Part shown: piece by piece, positions 37,653-45,660 of the stretch | Numbering within the stretch: position 1 is the stretch's first letter | Layout: each line of letters begins with the position of its first letter | DNA from: Bacillus sp. FJAT-25509 | GTDB taxonomy: Bacteria; Bacillota; Bacilli; Bacillales; Bacillaceae_G | DNA length: 64,000 bases | Assembly: GCF_001420605.1 (NCBI RefSeq) | Contig: NZ_LJIZ01000005.1 | Coordinates: 32,415-96,414 of the forward strand | Direction of reading: 5' to 3' | The notes under the pieces: model-generated | Seen by the model: only the letters and a program-made list of their open reading frames with translations | What the model was told of the DNA's origin: nothing | The model's database searches: none | Translations under genes and position numbers: made by a program

Positions 37653-38461
37653 GCACATCAATAAAACCGGCTGCTTATCGTCAATTAAAAAATAAAACTA
37701 GCTTTAGTCAATCAGTAAAAAATTCATTTACGATGGCTTATCGTGGTCTACTAAAAATTAAGCGTACACCAGAACAATTATTTGATGTTACGTTACAACC
37801 TATTATTTTTACACTTATGTTTACTTATATCTTTGGTGGAGCAATCTCTGGGGATGTTAAGAGTTATTTACCAGTAATCATACCAGGAATCTTAGTGCAG
37901 ACGGTCATTACTACTTCGATTGTTACAGGTGTACAATTGCGTGAAGACATGGATAAAGGTGTATTCGATCGATTCAAGTCGCTGCCGATTGCACGTATTG
38001 CACCACTGGCCGGAGCTTTATTGGCGGATACGATTCGTTATACAATCGCTACAGTTCTTACCTTCACAATGGGATATATAATGGGATATCGCCCTGAAGG
38101 TGGCTTGGGCTATGTAGTTTTAGCGGGGCTACTTGTAATTGTATGTTCATGGGCGATTAGTTGGATTTTTGCGTTTTTTGGAGTAATTGCACGTACAGCA
38201 TCAAGTGTACAAGGGATTTCTATGCTAGCACTATTTCCATTAACATTTCTTTCAAATGCCTTTGTACCAGTTGATACAATGCCAAATTGGCTTCAATGGT
38301 TTGTAAAAATAAACCCAATTTCACATCTGATCACTGCTGTCAGAAATCTTACGAACGCAGGAACTGCAGGATCAGATCTAATCATTTCGCTTATTGGAGC
38401 TGCTGTAATTGTAGCAATTTTTGCACCACTTACTGTAAAAGCTTATATGCGTAGAACATAA
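37649..38461 (+). CDS. ABC-2 type transporter permease (DrrB type)
   Basis: 270 aa with six predicted membrane helices; first at LQPIIFTLMFTYIFGGAI. Contains family features YLPVIIPGILVQTVI, FDRFKSLPIARIAPLAGAL and the C-terminal FLSNAFVPVDTMPNWLQWFVKINPISHL of DrrB-like proteins. Pairs with the preceding ATPase, likely as a dimer of each. Translation coupled by the ATGA overlap; terminated at 38465-38505. Confidence 0.9.
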   Translation: MSTSIKPAAYRQLKNKTSFSQSVKNSFTMAYRGLLKIKRTPEQLFDVTLQPIIFTLMFTYIFGGAISGDVKSYLPVIIPGILVQTVITTSIVTGVQLREDMDKGVFDRFKSLPIARIAPLAGALLADTIRYTIATVLTFTMGYIMGYRPEGGLGYVVLAGLLVIVCSWAISWIFAFFGVIARTASSVQGISMLALFPLTFLSNAFVPVDTMPNWLQWFVKINPISHLITAVRNLTNAGTAGSDLIISLIGAAVIVAIFAPLTVKAYMRRT

Positions 38462-38464
38462 TAG

Positions 38465-38505
38465 AAGGTGTTCCGTTAGTTTTTTTCTAATGGGGCACCT
38501 TTTCC
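38465..38505 (+). terminator. Intrinsic terminator after the DrrAB-type genes
   Basis: Stem AAGGTGTTCCGTTAG / CTAATGGGGCACCTT (with a bulge) and T-rich loop and tail. Confidence 0.78.
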
Positions 38506-38570
38506 TGCATTTTCTACTTGAAAATATTGAATAGCATGTGTAACATAATCAAGGTACAAATATATAAATA

Positions 38571-38641
38571 ACTCATATAATCATGGGGATATGGCCCATA
38601 AGTTTCTACCGGACGACCAATATAATCGACCGACTATGAGT
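38571..38641 (+). ncRNA. Purine (guanine-class) riboswitch aptamer
   Basis: P1 ACTCATA (38571-38577) pairs with TATGAGT (38635-38641). Conserved core bases TATAATC...GGATATGG...GTTTCTACC...CCGACTATG match the xpt-type aptamer. The base in the specificity position (C in CCGACTATG rather than T in TTGATTATG) marks it as guanine/hypoxanthine-binding. P2 is ATGGG/CCCAT. It belongs to the leader of the xanthine permease and is followed directly by a second aptamer. Confidence 0.92.
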
Positions 38642-38644
38642 GAA

Positions 38645-38736
38645 AGCACATCTAGGGTTCCGCATTATTGTAAGTAAAATGGCTGGTCCGAGCGATGTGG
38701 GCACTATCCGTGCTACACCATTAGGGATAAAAACCC
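38645..38736 (+). ncRNA. ykkC-class riboswitch aptamer, probably PRPP type
   Basis: Contains the conserved ykkC blocks in order: ACATCTAGGGTTCCG (38648-38662), GGCTGGTCCGAG (38681-38692) and AGGGATAAAAACCC (38723-38736). ykkC RNAs sense guanidine, ppGpp, PRPP or nucleoside diphosphates. Position directly behind a guanine aptamer and before a purine permease fits the known guanine-PRPP tandem class. The subtype is inferred from context; I did not assign the discriminating bases. Confidence 0.8.
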
Positions 38737-38738
38737 AG

Positions 38739-38793
38739 AAGGACAGGTTTCACTTGAGAGAAACATACTCAAGTGGAATCTGTCCTTTTTTGT
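38739..38793 (+). terminator. Riboswitch-controlled terminator of pbuX
   Basis: Stem AAGGACAGGTTTCACTTGAG (38739-38758) / CTCAAGTGGAATCTGTCCTT (38768-38787) with T6. The 5' arm begins two bases after the ykkC aptamer, so ligand binding there can compete with terminator formation. Confidence 0.9.
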
Positions 38794-38863
38794 TTTATAA
38801 AGAGTAATAACTGTACGCCAATCAATATAGATAAATTCAGCAATGACAAGGGAGAGAATCAGA

Positions 38864-40165
38864 TTGTTAAGTAAACAAAAAGCATTTACATTAGGTTTTC
38901 AACACGTCATGGCTATGTATGCAGGTGCAGTTGTTGTGCCTCTTATAATAGGTGGCGCGCTTAAACTTACGCCAACTCAGATCGCTTATCTGATTGCAGC
39001 AGATTTATTTACTTGCGGTATAGCAACAATCCTGCAAAGCATGGGGACTAAACACATTGGTAGCAGATTGCCGGTCGTTTTAGGATGTACCTTTACGGCG
39101 GTAGGTCCAATTATTGCAATTGCATCCTCTTCAAATTTACCGACAGCATACGGTGCAATAATTATTTCCGGGATCTTTGTAGTATTAGCTGCTCCTTTTT
39201 ATGGCAAGCTTTTAAAATTTTTCCCTACAATTGTAACAGGATCAGTTGTAACGATTATTGGACTTTCCCTAATTCCAGTGGCTATGAATAATGTAGCAGG
39301 AGGACAAGGGAGTCCAGACTTTGGTCAAGTACACAATTTATTACTTGCCCTTCTTACACTTATCGTAATTTTAGTCATTAACAGATGGGCTAAAGGATTT
39401 TTACGTACAGTTTCTGTACTTGTTGGTTTGGTTGTTGGAACAATTGCTGGCTACGCAATGGGAATCGTTCATTTTTCAAGCGTATCAGAAGCATCGTGGT
39501 TTAGTATCGCTCAACCATTCTATTTTGGAGCACCAAAAATCAGTATTACAGCTATTATCACAATGATTATCGTATGTATTGTTAGTATGGTCGAATCAAC
39601 TGGAGTCTATTTCGCAGTTGGAAAAGCGACTGACCAAAAGGTTAAACAAGATCAAATCGTAAATGGATTGCGTTCAGAAGGTCTTGCAATTATGCTCGGT
39701 GGTATATTTAATGCATTTCCTTACACAGCTTTTTCACAAAATGTTGGTTTAATCTCACTTACAAAAGTTAAATCGAGGGAAGTTATTTATGCTGCTGGGA
39801 GTATTATGGTTGTTCTTGGATTATTACCTAAACTAGCAGCTTTAACGACTGTTATTCCAAATGCCGTTCTTGGAGGCGCTATGATTGTTATGTTCGGATC
39901 TGTCGCGGCTGCCGGTATATCAATTCTTTCAGAAGTCGATTTAGGTAAAGGAGAAAACCTATTAATCGCAGCTTGTAGTATAGCAGTAGGATTAGGTTCA
40001 GCCACACTTCCACAAATGTTCGACCAACTACCTGACTTTTTAAAAATGTTAATGCAAAATGGAATTGTGACAGGTTCATTAACAGCAATTATTTTAAACT
40101 TATTCTTAACAAAACGAAATGTGGCAGTAGAAGTACAAGCACAAGCTACGAAAAAAATATCATAA
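38864..40165 (+). CDS. pbuX: Xanthine permease, NCS2 family (PbuX-like)
   Basis: 433-aa polytopic purine permease. Family features: GFQHVMAMYAGAVVVPLIIG, LPVVLGCTFTAVGPIIAI, and the substrate motif region FNAFPYTAFSQNVGLISLT (NCS2 signature with Gln-Asn). The matches LGCTFTAVGP and ADLFTCGIATILQ are PbuX-like, so xanthine or a related purine is the substrate. I place the start at TTG 38864, with AAGGGAG 9 bases upstream; an in-frame ATG at 38843 has no ribosome site. Expression is governed by the tandem guanine plus ykkC riboswitches. Usually paired with xpt, which is absent here. Confidence 0.88.
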   Translation: MLSKQKAFTLGFQHVMAMYAGAVVVPLIIGGALKLTPTQIAYLIAADLFTCGIATILQSMGTKHIGSRLPVVLGCTFTAVGPIIAIASSSNLPTAYGAIIISGIFVVLAAPFYGKLLKFFPTIVTGSVVTIIGLSLIPVAMNNVAGGQGSPDFGQVHNLLLALLTLIVILVINRWAKGFLRTVSVLVGLVVGTIAGYAMGIVHFSSVSEASWFSIAQPFYFGAPKISITAIITMIIVCIVSMVESTGVYFAVGKATDQKVKQDQIVNGLRSEGLAIMLGGIFNAFPYTAFSQNVGLISLTKVKSREVIYAAGSIMVVLGLLPKLAALTTVIPNAVLGGAMIVMFGSVAAAGISILSEVDLGKGENLLIAACSIAVGLGSATLPQMFDQLPDFLKMLMQNGIVTGSLTAIILNLFLTKRNVAVEVQAQATKKIS

Positions 40166-40176
40166 CCTATACAAAG

Positions 40177-40205
40177 AGACCCCTATTAATCGTAGGGGTC
40201 TTTTT
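40177..40205. terminator. Bidirectional terminator between pbuX and the O-antigen-ligase-like gene
   Basis: Stem AGACCCCTA / TAGGGGTCT with a 7-nt loop and T5. Its end overlaps the stop codon of the convergent gene. Confidence 0.87.
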
Positions 40206-41505
40206 AGTACTTGTTACTAATAAACTTCGATTTTAAATAATGCAAAATCATGTACGAACTAACAACTAACCTAGCTGTACTCCCATAAACGCTAATAAAT
40301 TTGCCTTGAATAGCTGAAATCTCGATATTAAATTGCATACGTTTCGAATATCGATCCCAACACCCAAGCAGTATGACTGTTAGGAAACCGATTTGCGGAG
40401 AGAACACGGGCTCATCAAATACCCCTGTAAACAAAATAATTGGTAGGCCGAGTAAAAAACTGTTAAAAAAACATTTTTTACTGCGCTCAAAAAAGAATAA
40501 GTGAATGCATTTTACAATATTTATACTAATTAGTGTTATAAAAGCCAATCCTCCTAATGTTCCGTATTCCGCAAACATACCCAGCAGTAAATTATGTGCA
40601 TGGGGGATGAAGTGACCATATTGTATTGCATATTCTTGACCAAATCCAATCGGTGTCACACCAAAGAATGGGTGGGTTTTCCATATTGTATAAGCGTTTT
40701 TCCAAATATCCAATCTTTTATGCCCTGCTTGAATAACTGAATCGGCTCTTGGCATGATATAGAGCAACCATTTCGAAAAGAGTAGTCCGAAGATTGTACA
40801 AACAAAGAAAAAGATTCGATTAAGTCGAAAGATAAAAAGTAAATAAATTAGTATCATCGTCGCAAAGCCAGCTCTTGAACCCGTAAGATAAATTCCATAA
40901 CTAAGTAGTAGTTGGATTGGAAGCTGCCACGCTAAGTTAATAAAGTGTTTTCTCTCTAAACTAGAAAGTAGGCTGGCAAATAGAAAAGAAATAGCAATTA
41001 ATAAAATAAAAACAGTGAAATTGGGATTATATGCACAACCAATTAGACGGTTAAAATTCTTAGGTTCAACTTCCCCAAAAAGCACTGTCCCTAATAAATA
41101 ACCAACAATTTTAGGAAATACAAACCATTTGGATATCCATCCAATTACACAACTATATACGCCTCCAAAGATTATAATCATACGAAATCTCTGAAATAAT
41201 TGACCTTTCTCAGTTACTAAAATCCTACAATATATTCCCCAATAACCAAGAATCATGATACTGACCAATAAAAATAATATATTTCTAAATAATAGAGCAG
41301 CACCAATAGTAGATATAAAAAGGCATAAGAAAAAGTACGAACTAAACGAATAAATAAAACGTTTATTAACAAACCATTGAGTATAGAGTGTACGTAGCCC
41401 GATGATCAATAGCAGTGAAATACCTACTGGAGGTAAGAGAAAGCATAGAAGTGCGCTTTTCTCCACTAACGAGAAACTTTTAAAAAACCGTATAAACTTT
41501 TTCAT
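40204..41505 (-). CDS. O-antigen ligase/polymerase-like (Wzy_C) membrane protein
   Basis: 433 aa with about ten to twelve predicted membrane helices. The signature of the O-antigen ligase family is visible in the large outer loop: KTHPFFGVTPIGFGQEYAI, then HFIPHAHNLLLGMFAEYGTLGGLAF. The PHxHN-type motif is the conserved active region. In Gram-positives such proteins ligate or polymerise surface glycans. It stands alone, without glycosyltransferases or flippase nearby, so the glycan is unknown. Its start region faces a 400-bp AT-rich gap. Orphan status could mean it serves a glycan locus elsewhere. Confidence 0.8.
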   Translation of the reverse strand: MKKFIRFFKSFSLVEKSALLCFLLPPVGISLLLIIGLRTLYTQWFVNKRFIYSFSSYFFLCLFISTIGAALLFRNILFLLVSIMILGYWGIYCRILVTEKGQLFQRFRMIIIFGGVYSCVIGWISKWFVFPKIVGYLLGTVLFGEVEPKNFNRLIGCAYNPNFTVFILLIAISFLFASLLSSLERKHFINLAWQLPIQLLLSYGIYLTGSRAGFATMILIYLLFIFRLNRIFFFVCTIFGLLFSKWLLYIMPRADSVIQAGHKRLDIWKNAYTIWKTHPFFGVTPIGFGQEYAIQYGHFIPHAHNLLLGMFAEYGTLGGLAFITLISINIVKCIHLFFFERSKKCFFNSFLLGLPIILFTGVFDEPVFSPQIGFLTVILLGCWDRYSKRMQFNIEISAIQGKFISVYGSTARLVVSSYMILHYLKSKFISNKY

Positions 41506-41921
41506 TGTATACCCCTAGTTAAGTGACATAAATATCCTTAATCATATGGAGGATGTTGTTTTTTCACTTATAAAATGAATTGTATTTAAGTTAAGTTGCC
41601 ATGAGATTAACAAACATATTTTAAGTACATAGGTTTAAAATACCACATTAGTTTATTAATTATGTTTTGAAATTGTAAATTGAGACTAAACTTTTATGCC
41701 AGACAAATTAAGGTACAAACTTATCGATTTATACATCTTTTAAAAGAAAAATTTATTAGCAAGTAATTTTTATGAATATGAAATTATGTGAACAAAATTT
41801 GAATTAAAAATATGAAATTTATTCCTTATGAACTTTTAGTATTGAAATTTTATTTCAAAGATAGTTATAATAAGTATGAAATTAAATTTAGTAATAAAAA
41901 ATCACTTGAGGTGAAGAAAAT
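41506..41921. promoter_or_regulatory. murQ promoter region with RpiR-type palindrome
   Basis: About 415 bp, extremely AT-rich, no gene. A perfect palindrome TTGAAAT-TTT-ATTTCAA lies at 41842-41858, the kind of TGAAAT(N)ATTTCA site used by RpiR-family sugar-phosphate regulators. Several ATGAAATT half-sites occur around it (near 41778, 41812, 41876). TATAAT at 41867-41872 could be the -10. TGAGGTGAAG precedes ATG 41922. Confidence 0.55.
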
Positions 41922-42812
41922 ATGCTTGAAAATTTAACAACTGAAACAAGAAATGAAAAAACAATGAATTTAGATGAAATGTCTATAGAAGAATTTTTAA
42001 CCGTAATGAACGAAGAGGATGCTAAGGTTGCCGCTGCCGTTCGAAATGAAATCCCTAATATTTCTAAAGCTGTTGAAAAAATTGTAACGGCTTTCAAAAG
42101 TGGGGGTCGCCTGATTTATATAGGTGCAGGCACAAGTGGCCGAATCGGACTTTTAGACGCAGTTGAATGTCCACCTACATTTGGGACAAGTCCAGAAGAG
42201 GTAGTTGGGTTAATTGCAGGTGGAGAAAAAGCTTTTATAAAAGCAGTTGAAGGCGCTGAGGATAGCGAAGAACTTGCAATTGAAGATTTAAAGGAAATTA
42301 AATTAAGTAAAAATGATATTGTAGTTGGAATTGCAGCAAGTGGTCGCACTCCTTATGTTATTGGTGGTTTAAAATATGCAAAAGAAATTGGTGCTGCTAC
42401 TGTAGCGGTTAGTTGTAACAAGGGCTCAAAGATTGGCCAAGAGGCAGAAATAGCAATCGAAGTTGTTAATGGACCTGAGGTATTAACTGGTTCAACTAGA
42501 TTAAAGGCTGGTACGTCTCAAAAGTTAGTGTGCAATATGTTATCTACAGCATCAATGGTTGGTATTGGAAAAGTATACGGTAACCTAATGGTTGATGTTC
42601 AATCAACAAATGAAAAATTAGTTGAGCGTTCAAAGCGTATTGTAATGGAAGCAACTTCATGTACGTATGAAATTGCAGAAGAGTATTTAACGAAGTCGAA
42701 TCAAAGTCCAAAAGTAGCAATCGTTATGATTCTTACTGGATTTAGTTATGAGCAAGCAATTGAGCAATTGAAAAAGTCAGAAGGATTTGTTCGAAAAGCG
42801 ATACAAAAATAA
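41922..42812 (+). CDS. murQ: N-acetylmuramic acid 6-phosphate etherase
   Basis: 296 aa SIS-domain lyase. Cleaves the D-lactyl ether of MurNAc-6-phosphate to GlcNAc-6-phosphate and lactate, in cell-wall recycling. N-terminal ENLTTETRNEKTMNLDEMS, phosphate/SIS motif LIYIGAGTSGRIGLLDAVECPPTFG with the catalytic Glu in the VECPPTF segment, and GIAASGRTPYVIGGLKYA. Length matches the family. It is 19 bases upstream of murP in one operon. The GlcNAc-6-P produced would need NagA and NagB; a NagA-like gene is at 32.6 kb. Confidence 0.95.
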   Translation: MLENLTTETRNEKTMNLDEMSIEEFLTVMNEEDAKVAAAVRNEIPNISKAVEKIVTAFKSGGRLIYIGAGTSGRIGLLDAVECPPTFGTSPEEVVGLIAGGEKAFIKAVEGAEDSEELAIEDLKEIKLSKNDIVVGIAASGRTPYVIGGLKYAKEIGAATVAVSCNKGSKIGQEAEIAIEVVNGPEVLTGSTRLKAGTSQKLVCNMLSTASMVGIGKVYGNLMVDVQSTNEKLVERSKRIVMEATSCTYEIAEEYLTKSNQSPKVAIVMILTGFSYEQAIEQLKKSEGFVRKAIQK

Positions 42813-42831
42813 ATTTTAGGGAGAGAAGAAG

Positions 42832-44244
42832 ATGGATAAATATCAAAGATTAGCTTCTGAAATCGCTGATGCCATCGGCGGTACTGATAACGTCGCTTCA
42901 TTTACAAACTGTATGACACGACTTCGTGTTAACGTTACTGATCGTAGTTTAATCAATGAAGAACAACTTAAAAAAGTTAACGGGGTTTTGGGAACGGTCG
43001 ATGATGAGACTTACCAAATCATTTTAGGACCTGGTACCGTAACTAAAGTTGCAGAACAATTTGGTCAGCTAAAAAACAGCTCATCAGGAAAACAAGGTAC
43101 TTCATCAGCGGCTTTAAATGAAAAAGGTTCAGATCTTAAAGCTGAATTAAAAAAGAAAAATAACACACCTTTTAAAAATTTCTTACGAAAAGTCGGTAAT
43201 ATCTTTATTCCACTAATTCCAGCATTTGTTGGTGCAGGTTTAATTGCTGGTATAGCTTCTATTTTGTCAAACAATATTACTGCTCAAAACCTAGATGCAG
43301 CAACTTGGTCACAATATGTGACAGTTTTAAATGTAATTAAAAATGCGATTTTTGGTTATTTAGCAATTTATGTTGGTATTAACGCAGCGAAGGAATTCGG
43401 GGCGACACCATCCCTTGGTGGAGTAATTGGTGGAGTAACACTTTTAACAGGTATGCTTCCAGATCAACCAATTAAAAATATCTTTAATGGTGATCCGTTA
43501 GCTCCAGGACAAGGTGGTATTATTGGTGTACTACTTGCAGTCTATTTATTATCACTTTTAGAAAAACAATTACGTAAAGTTATTCCAGATTCTATAGATA
43601 TTATAATTACGCCTATGATTGCTTTATTAGTAGTAGGTTTGCTAACAATTTTCTTCATCATGCCATTTGCAGGATTTATTTCTGATAACTTAATTGGCTC
43701 AATTAATTGGATTATTTCAAAAGGAGGTATGTTAGCAGGGTTTATATTAGGTATGGGATTCTTACCATTAGTAATGTTAGGTTTACATCAAGTATTAACA
43801 CCAATTCATATCGAATTAATTAATACAACTGGTGCAACTGAATTATTACCAATGCTTGCAATGGCGGGTGCTGGACAAGTAGGAGCAGCTTTAGCATTAT
43901 GGTTACGTTGCAAAAAGAATAAATCATTATCAAATATGATTAAAGGTGCTCTTCCAGTAGGTATTTTAGGTATTGGTGAACCATTAATTTATGGTGTTAC
44001 ATTACCTCTTGGTCGTCCATTTATCACTGCATGTATCGGTGGTGGTATTGGAGGGGCAGTAATTGGAATGTTTGGTAATATTGGAGCAATTGCAATTGGT
44101 CCTTCAGGTGCAGCGTTAGTTCCACTTATTGCGCACGGAATGTGGCTTCAATATGTGATCGGATTACTTGCTGGTTATGCTGGTGGTTTCGTTCTTACGT
44201 ATTTATTCGGTACTCCAAAGGATGCAATGGCTGAACAAGAATAA
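42832..44244 (+). CDS. murP: PTS MurNAc-specific EIIBC component
   Basis: 470 aa. EIIB domain (1-85) with phospho-Cys27 in [11 protein letters not shown]; linker rich in S/K; EIIC domain with about ten membrane helices ([62 protein letters not shown] with the conserved GxxEP motif). No EIIA domain, so a shared glucose-type EIIA must phosphorylate it. It imports MurNAc as MurNAc-6-phosphate, the substrate of MurQ just upstream. A terminator follows. The usual MurR regulator and the secreted NagZ/AmiE are absent from the neighbourhood. Confidence 0.92.
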   Translation: MDKYQRLASEIADAIGGTDNVASFTNCMTRLRVNVTDRSLINEEQLKKVNGVLGTVDDETYQIILGPGTVTKVAEQFGQLKNSSSGKQGTSSAALNEKGSDLKAELKKKNNTPFKNFLRKVGNIFIPLIPAFVGAGLIAGIASILSNNITAQNLDAATWSQYVTVLNVIKNAIFGYLAIYVGINAAKEFGATPSLGGVIGGVTLLTGMLPDQPIKNIFNGDPLAPGQGGIIGVLLAVYLLSLLEKQLRKVIPDSIDIIITPMIALLVVGLLTIFFIMPFAGFISDNLIGSINWIISKGGMLAGFILGMGFLPLVMLGLHQVLTPIHIELINTTGATELLPMLAMAGAGQVGAALALWLRCKKNKSLSNMIKGALPVGILGIGEPLIYGVTLPLGRPFITACIGGGIGGAVIGMFGNIGAIAIGPSGAALVPLIAHGMWLQYVIGLLAGYAGGFVLTYLFGTPKDAMAEQE

Positions 44245-44255
44245 ATAACAAATAT

Positions 44256-44300
44256 AACCCGAATAATTAGACCTCTAAAGTCTACTATTCGGGTTTTTTT
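44256..44300. terminator. Bidirectional terminator after murP
   Basis: Stem AACCCGAATA / TATTCGGGTT, 20-nt loop, T7 on the plus strand. It overlaps the final bases of the convergent oxidoreductase gene. Confidence 0.87.
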
Positions 44301-45210
44301 AATGTTCATTTGAATCAATATACTGAACGATTCTTTCACAAATTTGATGAGTGATTAAGGAATCATTTATTGAAGGGTCTGGGGTTTTATTCTGTTCTAT
44401 ACAGTCAAGAAAGTGATCAACTATTTGGAAAAACCCACGTTTATATAAGGTTGGTTCCCAATCACCGAATTTCTTAATATTGATTTCTTTATTATGATAA
44501 TGAGTTGTTTCGACTAAACTACTTACGACATATTTATTTTGCGGTGTCATATATTCAATCATTTCTTCCGTAACACCATTGTTTCTATTCATGATTCCGA
44601 TAGCCGTGCATCCTTCACCTATAAGATGAATGACTAGGTGTTCGAGCATAGTATCTTTTTTCAAGAAATTGATTTTTAAATCCACTACATTAGTGGACAT
44701 TAAATACCTAAGTGTATCCACAACATGAATAAAATCCTCTACAACAAATCTTCTGGTATGTTCAGGAAAGTTAAATCTATTTTTTTGCATGATGATTAAG
44801 TTAGCCTTTCCATGCATAGTAAGCTCTCTTACTCTTGGGGTAAATCGTCTATTGAATCCAACCATCGCTATTGTTCCTTGTTCTCTGGCTAGATTTACAA
44901 TTTGTTCAGTTTCTTTAAAGTTCAACGAAATAGGTTTATCAATATAAACGTTTATACCATTTAATAATAACTTTTTAGTGATCATATAATGAGCTTCCGT
45001 AGCTGTACTAACAAACGCTGCATCAATATTCTTTTCTAACAATTCATCTACTGTATTAACAGTTTCATTGATTCGATACTTGTTTGATAAATGGTCTAGT
45101 GTTTCATTTCTTCTTGTACATAGCACCAACTCAATCTTTTCTTTTTCAGAAAGAACCGGCAGATAGGCCTTCGCAGCTATATCTCCTAAACCGATTATTC
45201 CAATTCTCAT
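44299..45210 (-). CDS. Gfo/Idh/MocA-family oxidoreductase (MviM-like)
   Basis: 303 aa. N-terminal Rossmann motif IGIIGLGDIAAKAYLPVL, then FVSTATEAHY, YIDKPISLNFKETEQIV (catalytic Lys region) and MVGFNRRFTPRVREL. Resembles the small MviM/YceM group of this superfamily, shorter than the 420-aa paralogue at 26.4 kb and without its cysteine insert. Substrate unknown. It stands alone, convergent with murP, with an ATG start preceded by a GAGGTG-type site. Confidence 0.8.
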   Translation of the reverse strand: MRIGIIGLGDIAAKAYLPVLSEKEKIELVLCTRRNETLDHLSNKYRINETVNTVDELLEKNIDAAFVSTATEAHYMITKKLLLNGINVYIDKPISLNFKETEQIVNLAREQGTIAMVGFNRRFTPRVRELTMHGKANLIIMQKNRFNFPEHTRRFVVEDFIHVVDTLRYLMSTNVVDLKINFLKKDTMLEHLVIHLIGEGCTAIGIMNRNNGVTEEMIEYMTPQNKYVVSSLVETTHYHNKEINIKKFGDWEPTLYKRGFFQIVDHFLDCIEQNKTPDPSINDSLITHQICERIVQYIDSNEH

Positions 45211-45660
45211 ATGCTAACACCTCGCTTGTTATTAATTGAAACATAGAAAAGTGGTAAAGTAAGTAATAGTATGTAATTTTACTTAAAAAATTTTGGAATT
45301 AAACATTTCAGTTAACTTAAAATGTTTTTTTTAATTTTCAAAAAACTATTTATTCATTTAAGCTTTTCCATTATAATAAGGTCTAAAGTTGATCTTGATA
45401 ATGATTTACTATTCCATTTTCCATTCTATTTTTCCTTTCCACACTAAACTTGGCAATTACCTCACTTTGCAATTTACTTTCAAATAATTTAAAAAATGCT
45501 ATTAAAAGCGAATAGTTTGTAAGCGGTTTCTAATGGAGTGATTATATATGAATTATTACCCTGAATTTTTTTGTTAATGACTAAAATTTCATACATATAA
45601 AAAAGACTGTCAGTATTAAAACTTAATATAAAAAAGGTATATAAGCGAAAGGGGAAAACG
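45211..45660. promoter_or_regulatory. Divergent region with a consensus cre site
   Basis: 450 bp, no gene. TTGTAAGCGGTTTCT at 45517-45531 fits the CcpA cre consensus WTGNAANCGNWNNCW at every position and lies about 130 bp before the acyl-CoA ligase start, so catabolite control of that gene is likely. A weak Fur-box-like TGATAATGATTTACT is at 45396-45410 (low confidence). GAAAGGGG precedes ATG 45661. Confidence 0.55.
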
